DNA of 63,991 nt. It comes from Winogradskyella sp. GTDB taxonomy: Bacteria; Bacteroidota; Bacteroidia; Flavobacteriales; Flavobacteriaceae. The notes beneath the pieces were generated by a model, which ran no database searches, had not been told where the DNA came from, and saw only the letters and a program-made list of their open reading frames with translations. How positions within the stretch are numbered: position 1 is the first letter of the stretch; each line of letters starts with the position of its first letter. Of the stretch, positions 38,234 through 45,894 are shown one piece after another. The position numbers and the translations under genes were made by a program. The stretch spans positions 1 to 63,991 of the forward strand of contig JAOEWO010000012.1 of the NCBI GenBank assembly GCA_028383925.1, in the 5' to 3' direction.

Positions 38234-38303
38234 ATTATGTTAAGAAGAACTAAAGTTTTTAACCGAAACGCTGGGTTATTAACACATTGATTACTTTTGT
38301 GCG

Positions 38304-39137
38304 GTGGAATTATTAAAACGCCTTTTTAATTTTTATTTGAATAGTAGTATTCACGTGGCATTAAGTGCTTTTGCTCTAACTTGGGTGACACTTATTGAAT
38401 ACGATTTAGAGTATAAAAAAAACATGCTTTATTTTGTGTTTTTTGCATCAATTACAGGTTATAATTTTGTGAAGTATTTTGGACTGGCTAAATTTCACCA
38501 TCGCAGTCTTGCAAATTGGTTAAAAGTAATACAACTGTTTTCTCTTATAGCGTTCTTGCTGATGTCGTATTATTTTTTACTGTTAAAATTAAGTTCTATG
38601 CTATATGTTATAGCTTTAGCTATAATTACTTTTCTTTACTCAATACCATTAATACCTAGAAGATATGTGCTAGATGAGCAGCAAAAATTAAGAGACATAG
38701 GAGGTCTTAAAGTCTATGTTATTGCCTTGGTATGGATGCTTACAACGGTAATATTACCTTTAATAGAAAACGATAAGTCACTAAACACAGACGTCTTAAT
38801 AACAAGCATGCAACGTTTTTGCTTCATTATTGTATTGATGCTACCTTTTGAAATAAGAGATTTAAATTATGATAGTTTAAAGCTTTCTACAATACCTCAA
38901 AAAATAGGGGTAAAGCGCACCAAAATTTGTGGTGTGCTTTTATTAATGGTGTTTATGATGTTAGAATTTTTTAAAGATGAATTGTCTACTATTACTGTAG
39001 TTTCTACTTTAATCATTGTTTTTGTAACACTATTATTTTTAATTTTTTCTCATAAAAATCAATCTAAATATTACAGTGCTTTTTTTGTTGAGAGTTTGCC
39101 AGTAGTTTGGTTAATTGTATTATTGGTACTTTGCTAG
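38304..39137 (+). CDS. UbiA-like polytopic membrane protein
   Basis: Eight or so hydrophobic helices and a UbiA prenyltransferase-like layout. YSIPLIPRR...LRDIGGLKVYVIALVW and EIRDLNYDSLK...TIPQKIGVKRT (residues 183-206) match the second Asp-rich motif and its surroundings. The first motif (NDxxDxxxD) is replaced by NFVKYFGLA (residues 54-62), so normal prenyl-diphosphate/Mg binding seems impaired. The length is 277 residues. The start is GTG, only four bases after a TACTTTTG box (38292-38299), hinting at a leaderless transcript. Its 3' end overlaps the convergent anti-sigma-like gene by 18 bases. Confidence 0.78.
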   Translation: MELLKRLFNFYLNSSIHVALSAFALTWVTLIEYDLEYKKNMLYFVFFASITGYNFVKYFGLAKFHHRSLANWLKVIQLFSLIAFLLMSYYFLLLKLSSMLYVIALAIITFLYSIPLIPRRYVLDEQQKLRDIGGLKVYVIALVWMLTTVILPLIENDKSLNTDVLITSMQRFCFIIVLMLPFEIRDLNYDSLKLSTIPQKIGVKRTKICGVLLLMVFMMLEFFKDELSTITVVSTLIIVFVTLLFLIFSHKNQSKYYSAFFVESLPVVWLIVLLVLC

Positions 39138-39371
39138 TTCTTTATCGAAAGCCGTTTGAAGTTGTTTTTTTGTAGCTTTATCTAAAGCTTTAACTTTATT
39201 AGACTTTACGAGTTTAGTTAATTTCATATTTCTACTTGTATATTTTCTACAAGCTCTGCAGTATAACAAGTGCACGTTAAGCTTTATCATTTCCCAAAGA
39301 CCGGCCTCCTTATATTGGTTTTTGTCGCAAACATGGTTTGCTTCGTCACAACTTAATTTAATCTTACTCAT
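39120..39371 (-). CDS. Small zinc-binding anti-sigma-like protein
   Basis: An 83-residue soluble protein encoded three bases after an ECF sigma gene. Cys8, His34, Cys38 and Cys41 are spaced exactly like the zinc-anti-sigma (ZAS) ligands of RsrA (Cys11, His37, Cys41, Cys44), with the HLLYCRAC core giving Hx3Cx2C. Extra Cys15 and His13 are present. The C-terminus is lysine-rich and helical, with no membrane segment. By position and motif it probably binds and inhibits the adjacent sigma factor, perhaps redox-sensitively. This is inference. Confidence 0.82.
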   Translation of the reverse strand: MSKIKLSCDEANHVCDKNQYKEAGLWEMIKLNVHLLYCRACRKYTSRNMKLTKLVKSNKVKALDKATKKQLQTAFDKELAKYQ

Positions 39372-39374
39372 AAT

Positions 39375-39941
39375 TTAAAACCAACTTTTTTCCATGCAAT
39401 CAGCCAAGGCAGTACGTGCCCTGTGTATAATTACCCATATGTTAGACGCAGTAATGTTTAATTCATTACAGATTGTTTCTGTATCGTAGCCTAATATTGT
39501 TTTCATTTTAAAAACTTCGGCTTGTTTTTCTGGTAATTTACCCAAACAGTTGTGTATAGCTTCTCCTAATTCAGAATTTTCTAAAGTGTCTTCAGCTGTT
39601 TTATCAAAAGGGTCTGCTACACGTTCTTCTAGCCAATCGCCTTCAGAGTCGGTATCATTGCTATAGCTCATTCTAACTTCGGCTTTACCTTTATTAGAAT
39701 TAATTTTGCGGTAATGGTCAATTACTTTCCGTTTTAAAATTGAAATTAACCATGTGCGCTCACTAGCTTCTCCTTTAAAGTTAACCATTGATTTTAGACC
39801 TGCCAAGAATGTTTCTGAAACTAAATCTTTTGCAATTTCTCTATCACTAACGCGCGTAATGGTATAATTAAAAAGATAGTCGGAATATAATTTTATCCAA
39901 TTATTTGGATCTATCTTGTGATTAGTCATTTTGTTTTTCAT
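39375..39941 (-). CDS. ECF-type RNA polymerase sigma factor
   Basis: Alternative sigma-70 family factor. Region 2 (YLFNYTITRVSDREIAKDLVSETF...ERTWLISILKRKVIDHYRK) and region 4 (LPEKQAEVFKMKTILGYDTETICNELNITASNIWVIIHRAR) are clear, joined by an acidic linker (DTDSEGDWLEERVADPFD). The length is 188 residues; an alternative start is MTNHKID four codons in. The short ZAS protein follows at once. The promoters it recognises are unknown. It is upstream-linked to the epimerase gene by 38 bases. Confidence 0.92.
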   Translation of the reverse strand: MKNKMTNHKIDPNNWIKLYSDYLFNYTITRVSDREIAKDLVSETFLAGLKSMVNFKGEASERTWLISILKRKVIDHYRKINSNKGKAEVRMSYSNDTDSEGDWLEERVADPFDKTAEDTLENSELGEAIHNCLGKLPEKQAEVFKMKTILGYDTETICNELNITASNIWVIIHRARTALADCMEKSWF

Positions 39942-39979
39942 TGCTAACTCAAAAATACTGTAAATAATTGAGAAATATA

Positions 39980-40885
39980 TTAAGTTTTTACGAGGTTCTC
40001 AATTGCACTTTCAATTTCTAAATAATTGAATTTGAAGCCATTTGCGACAAGGTTTTGAGGAATTACATTTCTACTTTTTAAAACTAATTCTGGTTCTGTG
40101 CCAATCATTTTTGCTCCAAGTTGTAGCAGCCACTTTGGGTGAGATATACCAAAAGGCATTCTTAACGCCGTTCGTATAACTTCCATTAAATACTTATTGG
40201 TTGTTGGTTTTGGTGCTACAATATTAAAAACACCTTCTAAATTTTGCTCTATTAAAAACTCAATTGAGCGGGCAAAATCAGTTTCATGAATCCAACTTAC
40301 CTTTTGTTTGCCATGCCATTGTTTGCCACCTAAGCCAAATTGTGTTAACCGTTTTAAAGGCAGTAGTGCTCCTCCATTTTTACCTAATACTATCGATGTT
40401 CTTAATGTGATTTTTTTAGGTTTTGGTGTAATTAAATTATTAAAAATCGCTTCCCAAGATTTGGCAATATTCATAGAGAAGTCATCGCCAATATCTCCAC
40501 TAGTCTCCGTCATTTCTTTGTAGTATGAATCTTCATAAATAGTAGATGTAGACATATTTAGCCAAGCTTCTGGTGGGTTTTTACAATTCTGTATGGCTAA
40601 ACCTAAAATTGAAGTCGAATCTATACGAGAATCATATATTAGTTTTTTATTTGCTTCAGTATATCTGCAATCTACGGATTTACCAGTAAGGTTTATGAGT
40701 ACATTGGTTTCTTCTAATATATGAGTCCATTCTCCTAAATCTTTTGCATTCCAACTAAAATCGTTAACCTGTTTTGGTGTTCTAGTTAAAATATAGATGT
40801 TGTAACCTTTTTTATGAAAATAGCTTTTTAAGACTTGTCCTAAAAACCCACTACCACCAGCTATTGTAATTGTTTTTTTGTCCAT
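39980..40885 (-). CDS. TIGR01777-type NAD-dependent epimerase/dehydratase
   Basis: Extended-SDR protein with Rossmann motif GGSGFLGQVLKSYF at the N-terminus, NLTGKSVDCRYTEANKKLIYDSRIDST, WIHETDFARSIEFLIE and the C-terminal domain typical of TIGR01777. The active-site Tyr region around MSTSTIYEDS deviates from YxxxK, as in this subfamily. The length of 301 residues fits. The biochemical role of the family is not established. It is part of the minus-strand cluster 42798-39120. Confidence 0.88.
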   Translation of the reverse strand: MDKKTITIAGGSGFLGQVLKSYFHKKGYNIYILTRTPKQVNDFSWNAKDLGEWTHILEETNVLINLTGKSVDCRYTEANKKLIYDSRIDSTSILGLAIQNCKNPPEAWLNMSTSTIYEDSYYKEMTETSGDIGDDFSMNIAKSWEAIFNNLITPKPKKITLRTSIVLGKNGGALLPLKRLTQFGLGGKQWHGKQKVSWIHETDFARSIEFLIEQNLEGVFNIVAPKPTTNKYLMEVIRTALRMPFGISHPKWLLQLGAKMIGTEPELVLKSRNVIPQNLVANGFKFNYLEIESAIENLVKT

Positions 40886-40907
40886 TTTATGTATCCTATA
40901 AGTTCAT

Positions 40908-41786
40908 TTATTTTTTTGTTGCACTAATAAGATAATACCCAAAACTTTTGAAGTTTAACCCTGAAAGTAAAGCAAAAAATGAACCTTTCAAATTATGAAA
41001 GCTTTCTCTTTTTAGCGTTTTAAAGGTTAACAGTTTCTTTAATATAAATGATGTAATTGCAAAAGGTACGTGCAAAACCGAAGGTGCTACTCTATAAGAT
41101 ATATCTTCTAATTTTATATCTTGAAAACCGATTGCTTCTAGTTGATTTTTAATAAAAGTAGGTGTCTCTAACTTTTCTAAACTCCAATGGCTACAAAGTT
41201 TCTGATACGCATATTTAGCACCATGACAGAGTTGAGAAGTATCTTTCTTTAAAAATGCATCTGCGATTACAAGGCGTCCACCAGGTTTTAAAATTCTATA
41301 AGCTTCTTTAAGAGCGATGTTGTTGTGACCAGAATGACATAAACTTTCTATGGCAACCGCAGAGTTAAAGCTGTTGTTTTTAAATGAAGTGTTGTTGTAA
41401 TTATCTGTTATAATAATTCCGTTTTTGCCCTCTAGCAGTTTATTACCTTCCTTTGTTTGAAAATTAGATAACGTAACACCATAAGCCATAATGTTGGTGT
41501 GCTTCTTTAGCGCATAGCGCATCGTGCCTCCCATACCACAGCCTAAATCTATAAGTCTATTTTTATCAGTGCCAATATGTAAACGTTTAATAACCTGAGC
41601 ATTCATTTGGTTGAGCATGGTGTCGCGCTTAAATAGATTTGTTTTAAATGGTATAAAGTACCCAAAGTGCATATTATAATCGTTGCTCCAAAACTCATAA
41701 TCTTCTGTAGCCTCGTTATAGAAATCTATCATTTCTATTCTATTCAGTTCAATAGCGTTTTGAGAATTTAGAGTTTGCGTTTTCAT
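40908..41786 (-). CDS. SAM-dependent methyltransferase
   Basis: Class I methyltransferase with motif I LIDLGCGMGGTMRYAL, then GVTLSNFQTKEG, AVAIESLCHSG and ILKPGGRLVIADAFL. The N-terminal IDFYNEATEDYEFWSNDYNMHFGYF resembles the substrate-recognition start of cyclopropane/tocopherol-type small-lipid methyltransferases. The C-terminus is hydrophobic and basic. I chose the Met at 41786 (292 residues): the longer frame to 41813 would overlap the preceding gene, while this start lies 11 bases after its stop. It may act on a lipid or quinone, but this is inference. Confidence 0.88.
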   Translation of the reverse strand: MKTQTLNSQNAIELNRIEMIDFYNEATEDYEFWSNDYNMHFGYFIPFKTNLFKRDTMLNQMNAQVIKRLHIGTDKNRLIDLGCGMGGTMRYALKKHTNIMAYGVTLSNFQTKEGNKLLEGKNGIIITDNYNNTSFKNNSFNSAVAIESLCHSGHNNIALKEAYRILKPGGRLVIADAFLKKDTSQLCHGAKYAYQKLCSHWSLEKLETPTFIKNQLEAIGFQDIKLEDISYRVAPSVLHVPFAITSFILKKLLTFKTLKRESFHNLKGSFFALLSGLNFKSFGYYLISATKK

Positions 41787-41797
41787 ATAAATAAAAT

Positions 41798-42232
41798 TTA
41801 AAAGGTTTGACAAACATTAGTAACTAATAACCACGTGTAGACCACAGCAAATAAGATAAAAAGTAGATTCATAAAATAGCTACCGACTTTAAAAATTGTT
41901 TTTTGTGGAATTTGATACATAGGATAATAAGCAATTTGTGTAATTACTTTACCAACCCAATAAGCCGCAATTAGTCCTGTTAGTGCTATCGCTAAATGTG
42001 TTCCGTTTTTTAAATCGTTGGGAAGTACTATGGCAATGCATCCAAAAGAAAAATTTAAGCCTTGTATGTACCTGCCATAAGTTTTTACAATTTCTTGATT
42101 TAAGGGTTTTAATTGTTTTACATCGTTATACCAATCAAAAACTTTATGTCTTATGTATGGATAAATTACTGCTGTAAAAATTTGACCACAGCCACCCAGA
42201 ATTATTAGCCAGTTTGGAATTTGATTTCTCAT
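41798..42232 (-). CDS. Four-helix membrane protein of unknown function
   Basis: A 144-residue protein with four predicted membrane helices (about residues 7-25, 54-72, 78-98 and 118-138). Short polar loops include NDVKQLKPLNQEIVKTYGRYIQG. I do not recognise the family. It sits between the GbsR-type regulator and the methyltransferase, and a palindrome matching the regulator's own upstream palindrome lies 18 bases before its start. It is therefore a likely direct target of that regulator. Confidence 0.82.
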   Translation of the reverse strand: MRNQIPNWLIILGGCGQIFTAVIYPYIRHKVFDWYNDVKQLKPLNQEIVKTYGRYIQGLNFSFGCIAIVLPNDLKNGTHLAIALTGLIAAYWVGKVITQIAYYPMYQIPQKTIFKVGSYFMNLLFILFAVVYTWLLVTNVCQTF

Positions 42233-42249
42233 GTTTTCTTTATTATTGA

Positions 42250-42271
42250 ACTTTCAGAAAATACTGAAAGT
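42250..42271. promoter_or_regulatory. Second GbsR-type palindrome (candidate operator)
   Basis: ACTTTCAG-AAAATA-CTGAAAGT, 22 bases with perfect 8-bp arms. It shares the frame ACTTTCA-N8-TGAAAGT with the site at 42824-42845. It lies between the regulator stop and the membrane-protein start. No U-tract follows on the minus strand, so it is not a good terminator. Confidence 0.65.
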
Positions 42272-42294
42272 ATGGTTTAAAAAAAATAGGCTTC

Positions 42295-42798
42295 CTATTT
42301 TATGAGTTTTAATACCGATTTTGTAAGCCAGTTTTGTTTTTGATTAACGAGTTTATTCATCAAAGAATCTGCAGTTTCGGCAAGATCGTGCAAAGCTTTT
42401 GTTTGTTTAATGAGTTCTTTTGTCTTTTCGGTACCATCATCTTTTATGGTAGATACGTCTTGCAATACTTTTATAACGGGTTTAATTTCTCTGCGGCTGC
42501 GCTCTTTTGCAATAATTCTTGCGAGTTCTTGTACGTCTTTTTCTGTTGTAAAAAACTCTTTACGTTCACCAGAAACTAAAACTTTCGTCACAATGCCCCA
42601 ATCCATAAGTTGTCTTAAATTCATACTTGTATTACCGCGCGAAATTTTAAGATCTTCCATAATATCTTCCATAGTCAGCGCTTTGGTAGATATAAAAAGA
42701 AGCGCTTGTATTTGTGCCATAGCTTTGTTTATGCCCCAAAGTGTGCCTAAACTTCCCCATGTACTAATAAATTTATTTTTTGCTTCTTGATACTCCAT
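42295..42798 (-). CDS. GbsR/MarR-type transcriptional regulator
   Basis: DNA-binding winged-helix protein of 167 residues. TMEDIMEDLKISRGNTSMNLRQLMDWGIVTKV is the HTH and recognition helix, and GERKEFFTTEKDVQELARIIAKER follows as wing and dimer region, as in GbsR-like regulators. The C-terminal helices (TKALHDLAETADSLMNKLV) should dimerise. A perfect 28-base palindrome overlaps its promoter, pointing to autorepression. It heads the minus-strand cluster with membrane protein, methyltransferase, epimerase, sigma and anti-sigma. Confidence 0.9.
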   Translation of the reverse strand: MEYQEAKNKFISTWGSLGTLWGINKAMAQIQALLFISTKALTMEDIMEDLKISRGNTSMNLRQLMDWGIVTKVLVSGERKEFFTTEKDVQELARIIAKERSRREIKPVIKVLQDVSTIKDDGTEKTKELIKQTKALHDLAETADSLMNKLVNQKQNWLTKSVLKLIK

Positions 42799-42802
42799 GA
42801 TA

Positions 42803-42831
42803 CAAATATAGACTAATTTTTAAACTTTCAA
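42803..42831 (-). promoter_or_regulatory. Promoter of the GbsR-type regulator
   Basis: On the minus strand, TTG (42831-42829), an 18-base spacer and TATATTTG (42810-42803) form a good -33/-7 pair. The ATG begins only four bases after the -7 box, so the transcript should be leaderless or nearly so. The -33 box lies within the palindrome at 42821-42848. Confidence 0.65.
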
Positions 42832-42848
42832 TAAATATTGAAAGTTTA
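42821..42848. promoter_or_regulatory. Perfect 28-base palindrome (candidate GbsR operator)
   Basis: The arms TAAACTTTCAATA and its complement flank a central AA. The palindrome overlaps the -33 box of the regulator promoter and the stop codon of the upstream peptidase gene. The inner 22 bases share ACTTTCA-N8-TGAAAGT with 42250-42271. Confidence 0.75.
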
Positions 42849-43628
42849 TTTTATTTGTAAATGAATATGATCATCGTGTCTTACTGCTCCGCAGCCATGA
42901 AATCTAACTTTTAATTCGCTACTTAAACCTAAAGATTGCTTTAAATGAGGTTCTATAAAAAGTTTTTCTGAAGAAGGAATTAATAGTAATTGCTTAATTA
43001 ATTGAGTAGTTCTATTGCTGTCTAATTTCAATTTATTGTTAATTCCAAAAGTTAAATACTTTGTAAAATCGTAATACCAATTATCTTTCGCAATGCAAAT
43101 TTTTGAAGTGTAGTTTTTTTCTAAATTTGCAAAAGCACCATAGCCAGACGTACTCGGTTTTTTATCACTTTGTTTACCTAGCCCATCAATATACATAAAA
43201 GTAATATCAATCTTTTTTCCATCATTATGACTTAAATGTGATAGTAATGGATAGCCCTCAATAAAAGGGAAGTTAGCATCTAAATAGGTTATTGAAATAT
43301 TAGAAGAGGCAAGGTTTTCGCTAGTTTTAATGAGTCCTTGTTTTAATTTTGGTAAAACATAGTTTCTAAATGCTAATGGATAAAACCAATTAATAGGTTT
43401 TAAGTTTTGATTTAATACTGGTAATTGTTCTCTCCCAAAGTAGGAAGCAATAGGTGGTACAATTATTAAGTTAAATACCAAATAAAGCGATGGAAAAACA
43501 AGGCGTTTCTTCTTCTTGAGTTTATGCGAAATTAAAAGGGTTACAATCCAAATTAAACCTCCAACTTGAGTTACCACCGTTAGTAGTGTAATAATAAAAA
43601 TATGTCCAATTAGCTTTAGTAACTTCAT
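42846..43628 (-). CDS. Membrane-anchored MepA/M15-like metallopeptidase
   Basis: Two hydrophobic segments (about residues 6-33 and 46-62) anchor a soluble domain whose motifs match LAS metallopeptidases. SHNDGKKID supplies His134 and Asp141 (Hx6D, as His113/Asp120 in MepA), and RHDDHIHLQI ends the protein with His254 and His256. By homology it would cleave peptidoglycan peptide cross-links or D-Ala peptides in the periplasm. The length is 260 residues. The stop codon lies inside the palindrome controlling the next gene. Its family assignment rests on motif spacing, not on a database search. Confidence 0.75.
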   Translation of the reverse strand: MKLLKLIGHIFIITLLTVVTQVGGLIWIVTLLISHKLKKKKRLVFPSLYLVFNLIIVPPIASYFGREQLPVLNQNLKPINWFYPLAFRNYVLPKLKQGLIKTSENLASSNISITYLDANFPFIEGYPLLSHLSHNDGKKIDITFMYIDGLGKQSDKKPSTSGYGAFANLEKNYTSKICIAKDNWYYDFTKYLTFGINNKLKLDSNRTTQLIKQLLLIPSSEKLFIEPHLKQSLGLSSELKVRFHGCGAVRHDDHIHLQIK

Positions 43629-43655
43629 TAAAACTAAACGGATTAGTTAGTAGTT

Positions 43656-45710
43656 TTATTTTAACAATCCAGCACGTCTAAGTAAAGCTTCTGGTTTTGG
43701 CTCTTGTCCTCTAAATTTTTTATATAATGTCATTGGGTCTTCTGTACCACCTTGAGATAAGATAAAAGTTTTAAACTTGTTTGCAACGTCTTTATTAAAG
43801 ATACCTTCTTCTTTAAAGTACTCAAAAGCATCAGCATCTAAAACTTCGGCCCATTTATAACTGTAATACCCAGAAGAATATCCACCTTGAAAAATATGTG
43901 CAAAAGCCGTGCTCATACAGTTTTCTGCAACATCTGGATATAAACTTGTATCACCAAAAGAAGCGACTTCGTAAGCTTTTACATCTTTAATTTCTGATGG
44001 GTCAACGCCATGCCAAGACATATCTAACAGACCAAAACTTATTTGACGTAAGGTTTGCATGCCTTCATGAAACGTTGCTGATGCTTTTATTTTCTCTATA
44101 AGTTCCATTGGTATAACTGCACCAGTTTCGTAATGTGTGGCAAATAATTTAAGTGTCTCTTCTTCGTAACACCAGTTTTCTAAAATCTGACTTGGCAGTT
44201 CTACAAAATCCCAAAAAACACTTGTGCCAGATAAACTTGGATATGTAGTGTTGGCTAACATGCCGTGTAAGGCATGCCCAAATTCGTGAAACAACGTCGT
44301 AACCTCATTAAATGTTAAAAGAGATGGCTTACTTTTTGTAGGTTTGGTAAAATTACAAACAATAGAAACATGTGGTCTATGGTTGTGACTGTCTTTAATC
44401 ATTTGAGGTTTATAAGACGTCATCCACGCTCCATTACGTTTGCCTGCTCTAGGGAAAAAATCAGCATAGAATATAGATACCAAGTCTCCATCTGCGTCTT
44501 TTACTTCATAGGTTAAAACATCATTGTGATATTTGTCTATGTTTTGTACCTCTTCAAATTGTAATCCAAATAGTTTTTCTGCAACGTTAAACGCTCCATT
44601 AATAACATTTTCTAATTTAAAGTACGGTTTTAGTTGTTCATCATCTAAACTAAATAATTTTTGTTTCAGTTTTTCTGCATAATAACCAGAATCCCATTTT
44701 TGTAATTTATCAATTCCGCTGCTGTTAGCTGTTGAAGTGCCATCTAAGCTTTTTGCAAAATTTTCGAGCGTTGTAAATTCTTTCTTTGCAGCAGGTTTTG
44801 CTTTGTCTAAAAGTTCGTTTAAAAAGGTTGTTACTTTTTCTGGCGTTTTTGCCATACGTTCTTCTAAAACAAAATGTGCATGTGTTTTGTAACCAAGAAG
44901 TTGTGCGCGTTTAAAACGTAATTGTGCTATTTTTAAAACAATTTCTTGGTTGTCTAAGTCATTGTTGTTAAATCCTTTGCTCCCAAACGCTTTCGATAAT
45001 TTTTCGCGTAACAAACGATTGTCTGCATAAGTCATAAACGGAATATAACTTGGGTAATCTAAGGTAATTAGCCAACCTTCTTTATTTTTACTTTCAGCTA
45101 ATTGTTTGGCAGCTTCTTTTGCACCATCTGGTAAACCAGAAAGATCATCTTCATTAGTTAAGTGCATTTCAAAGGCATTGGTTTCTGCTAAAATATGCTC
45201 GCCAAAAGTAAGCTTCAATTGGCTTAATTCCTTATCAATAGCGCGGAGTGTGTCTTTTTTTGCTTCAGGAAGATTAGCGCCATTTCTAGAAAAGCCTTTA
45301 TATTTTTTATCTAAAAGTGTGTTTTGTTCGGTAGTTAAATCTAGATTAGTTTTGTTGTCATAAACTATTTTTACACGCTTAAACAAGTCTACATTAAGTG
45401 TAATATCATTACTAAACTCTGAGAGTAGTGGTGAGATTTCTTGTGCTATTTTCTGAATCTCATCGTTTGTCTCGGCAGAATTTAGGTTAAAAAACAGACT
45501 AGAAATACGGTCTAATTCTTCACCAGAATAGTCTAAAGCTTCAATGGTGTTTTTAAAAGAAGGGGCTTCACTAGTATTAACAATAGCATCAATTTCTGCT
45601 TTTGCTTTTTCAATTGCAATTTTAAATGCAGGTAAGTAATCCTCGGTTTTTATTTTAGAAAAAGGTGCTGTATTGTATGGTGTATTGAAGGGTTTATTTA
45701 GGATTGTCAT
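43656..45710 (-). CDS. M3-family oligopeptidase (Dcp-like)
   Basis: Zinc metallopeptidase that degrades short peptides. The motif FHEFGHALH places zinc ligands His475 and His479 and catalytic Glu476; the downstream SGTSVFWDFVELPSQILENW is the second M3 block. There is no signal peptide, and MTILNKPFNTPYNTAPFSKI is the usual start of the Dcp subgroup. The length of 684 residues fits. It is likely a cytosolic peptidyl-dipeptidase or oligopeptidase A-type enzyme. Confidence 0.93.
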   Translation of the reverse strand: MTILNKPFNTPYNTAPFSKIKTEDYLPAFKIAIEKAKAEIDAIVNTSEAPSFKNTIEALDYSGEELDRISSLFFNLNSAETNDEIQKIAQEISPLLSEFSNDITLNVDLFKRVKIVYDNKTNLDLTTEQNTLLDKKYKGFSRNGANLPEAKKDTLRAIDKELSQLKLTFGEHILAETNAFEMHLTNEDDLSGLPDGAKEAAKQLAESKNKEGWLITLDYPSYIPFMTYADNRLLREKLSKAFGSKGFNNNDLDNQEIVLKIAQLRFKRAQLLGYKTHAHFVLEERMAKTPEKVTTFLNELLDKAKPAAKKEFTTLENFAKSLDGTSTANSSGIDKLQKWDSGYYAEKLKQKLFSLDDEQLKPYFKLENVINGAFNVAEKLFGLQFEEVQNIDKYHNDVLTYEVKDADGDLVSIFYADFFPRAGKRNGAWMTSYKPQMIKDSHNHRPHVSIVCNFTKPTKSKPSLLTFNEVTTLFHEFGHALHGMLANTTYPSLSGTSVFWDFVELPSQILENWCYEEETLKLFATHYETGAVIPMELIEKIKASATFHEGMQTLRQISFGLLDMSWHGVDPSEIKDVKAYEVASFGDTSLYPDVAENCMSTAFAHIFQGGYSSGYYSYKWAEVLDADAFEYFKEEGIFNKDVANKFKTFILSQGGTEDPMTLYKKFRGQEPKPEALLRRAGLLK

Positions 45711-45866
45711 TTCTTAAATTATGAGAATTATATTATCTATTGAGTTGGTAATCTGAATTTTAACGCATTTTTATGAGTCTAAAAATAAAATTCAATTTTT
45801 AAATTATTTATTTTTACAGTGATTCTTTGAAAAATAAGAATATACTTTAAGTATTGATTAATAGCG

Positions 45867-45894
45867 AAAAGCCTTAACCTTGGTTGAGGCTTTT
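45867..45894 (-). terminator. Intrinsic terminator of purE
   Basis: AAAAGCCTTAACC pairs with GGTTGAGGCTTTT (one G-U) around two bases. It touches the purE stop codon and yields a U-rich end on either strand. Confidence 0.75.

Noticed and set aside
42250..42271. Palindrome as a transcription terminator of the regulator gene
   Set aside because: No U-tract follows on the minus strand, and the same frame recurs in the regulator's promoter, which fits an operator better.
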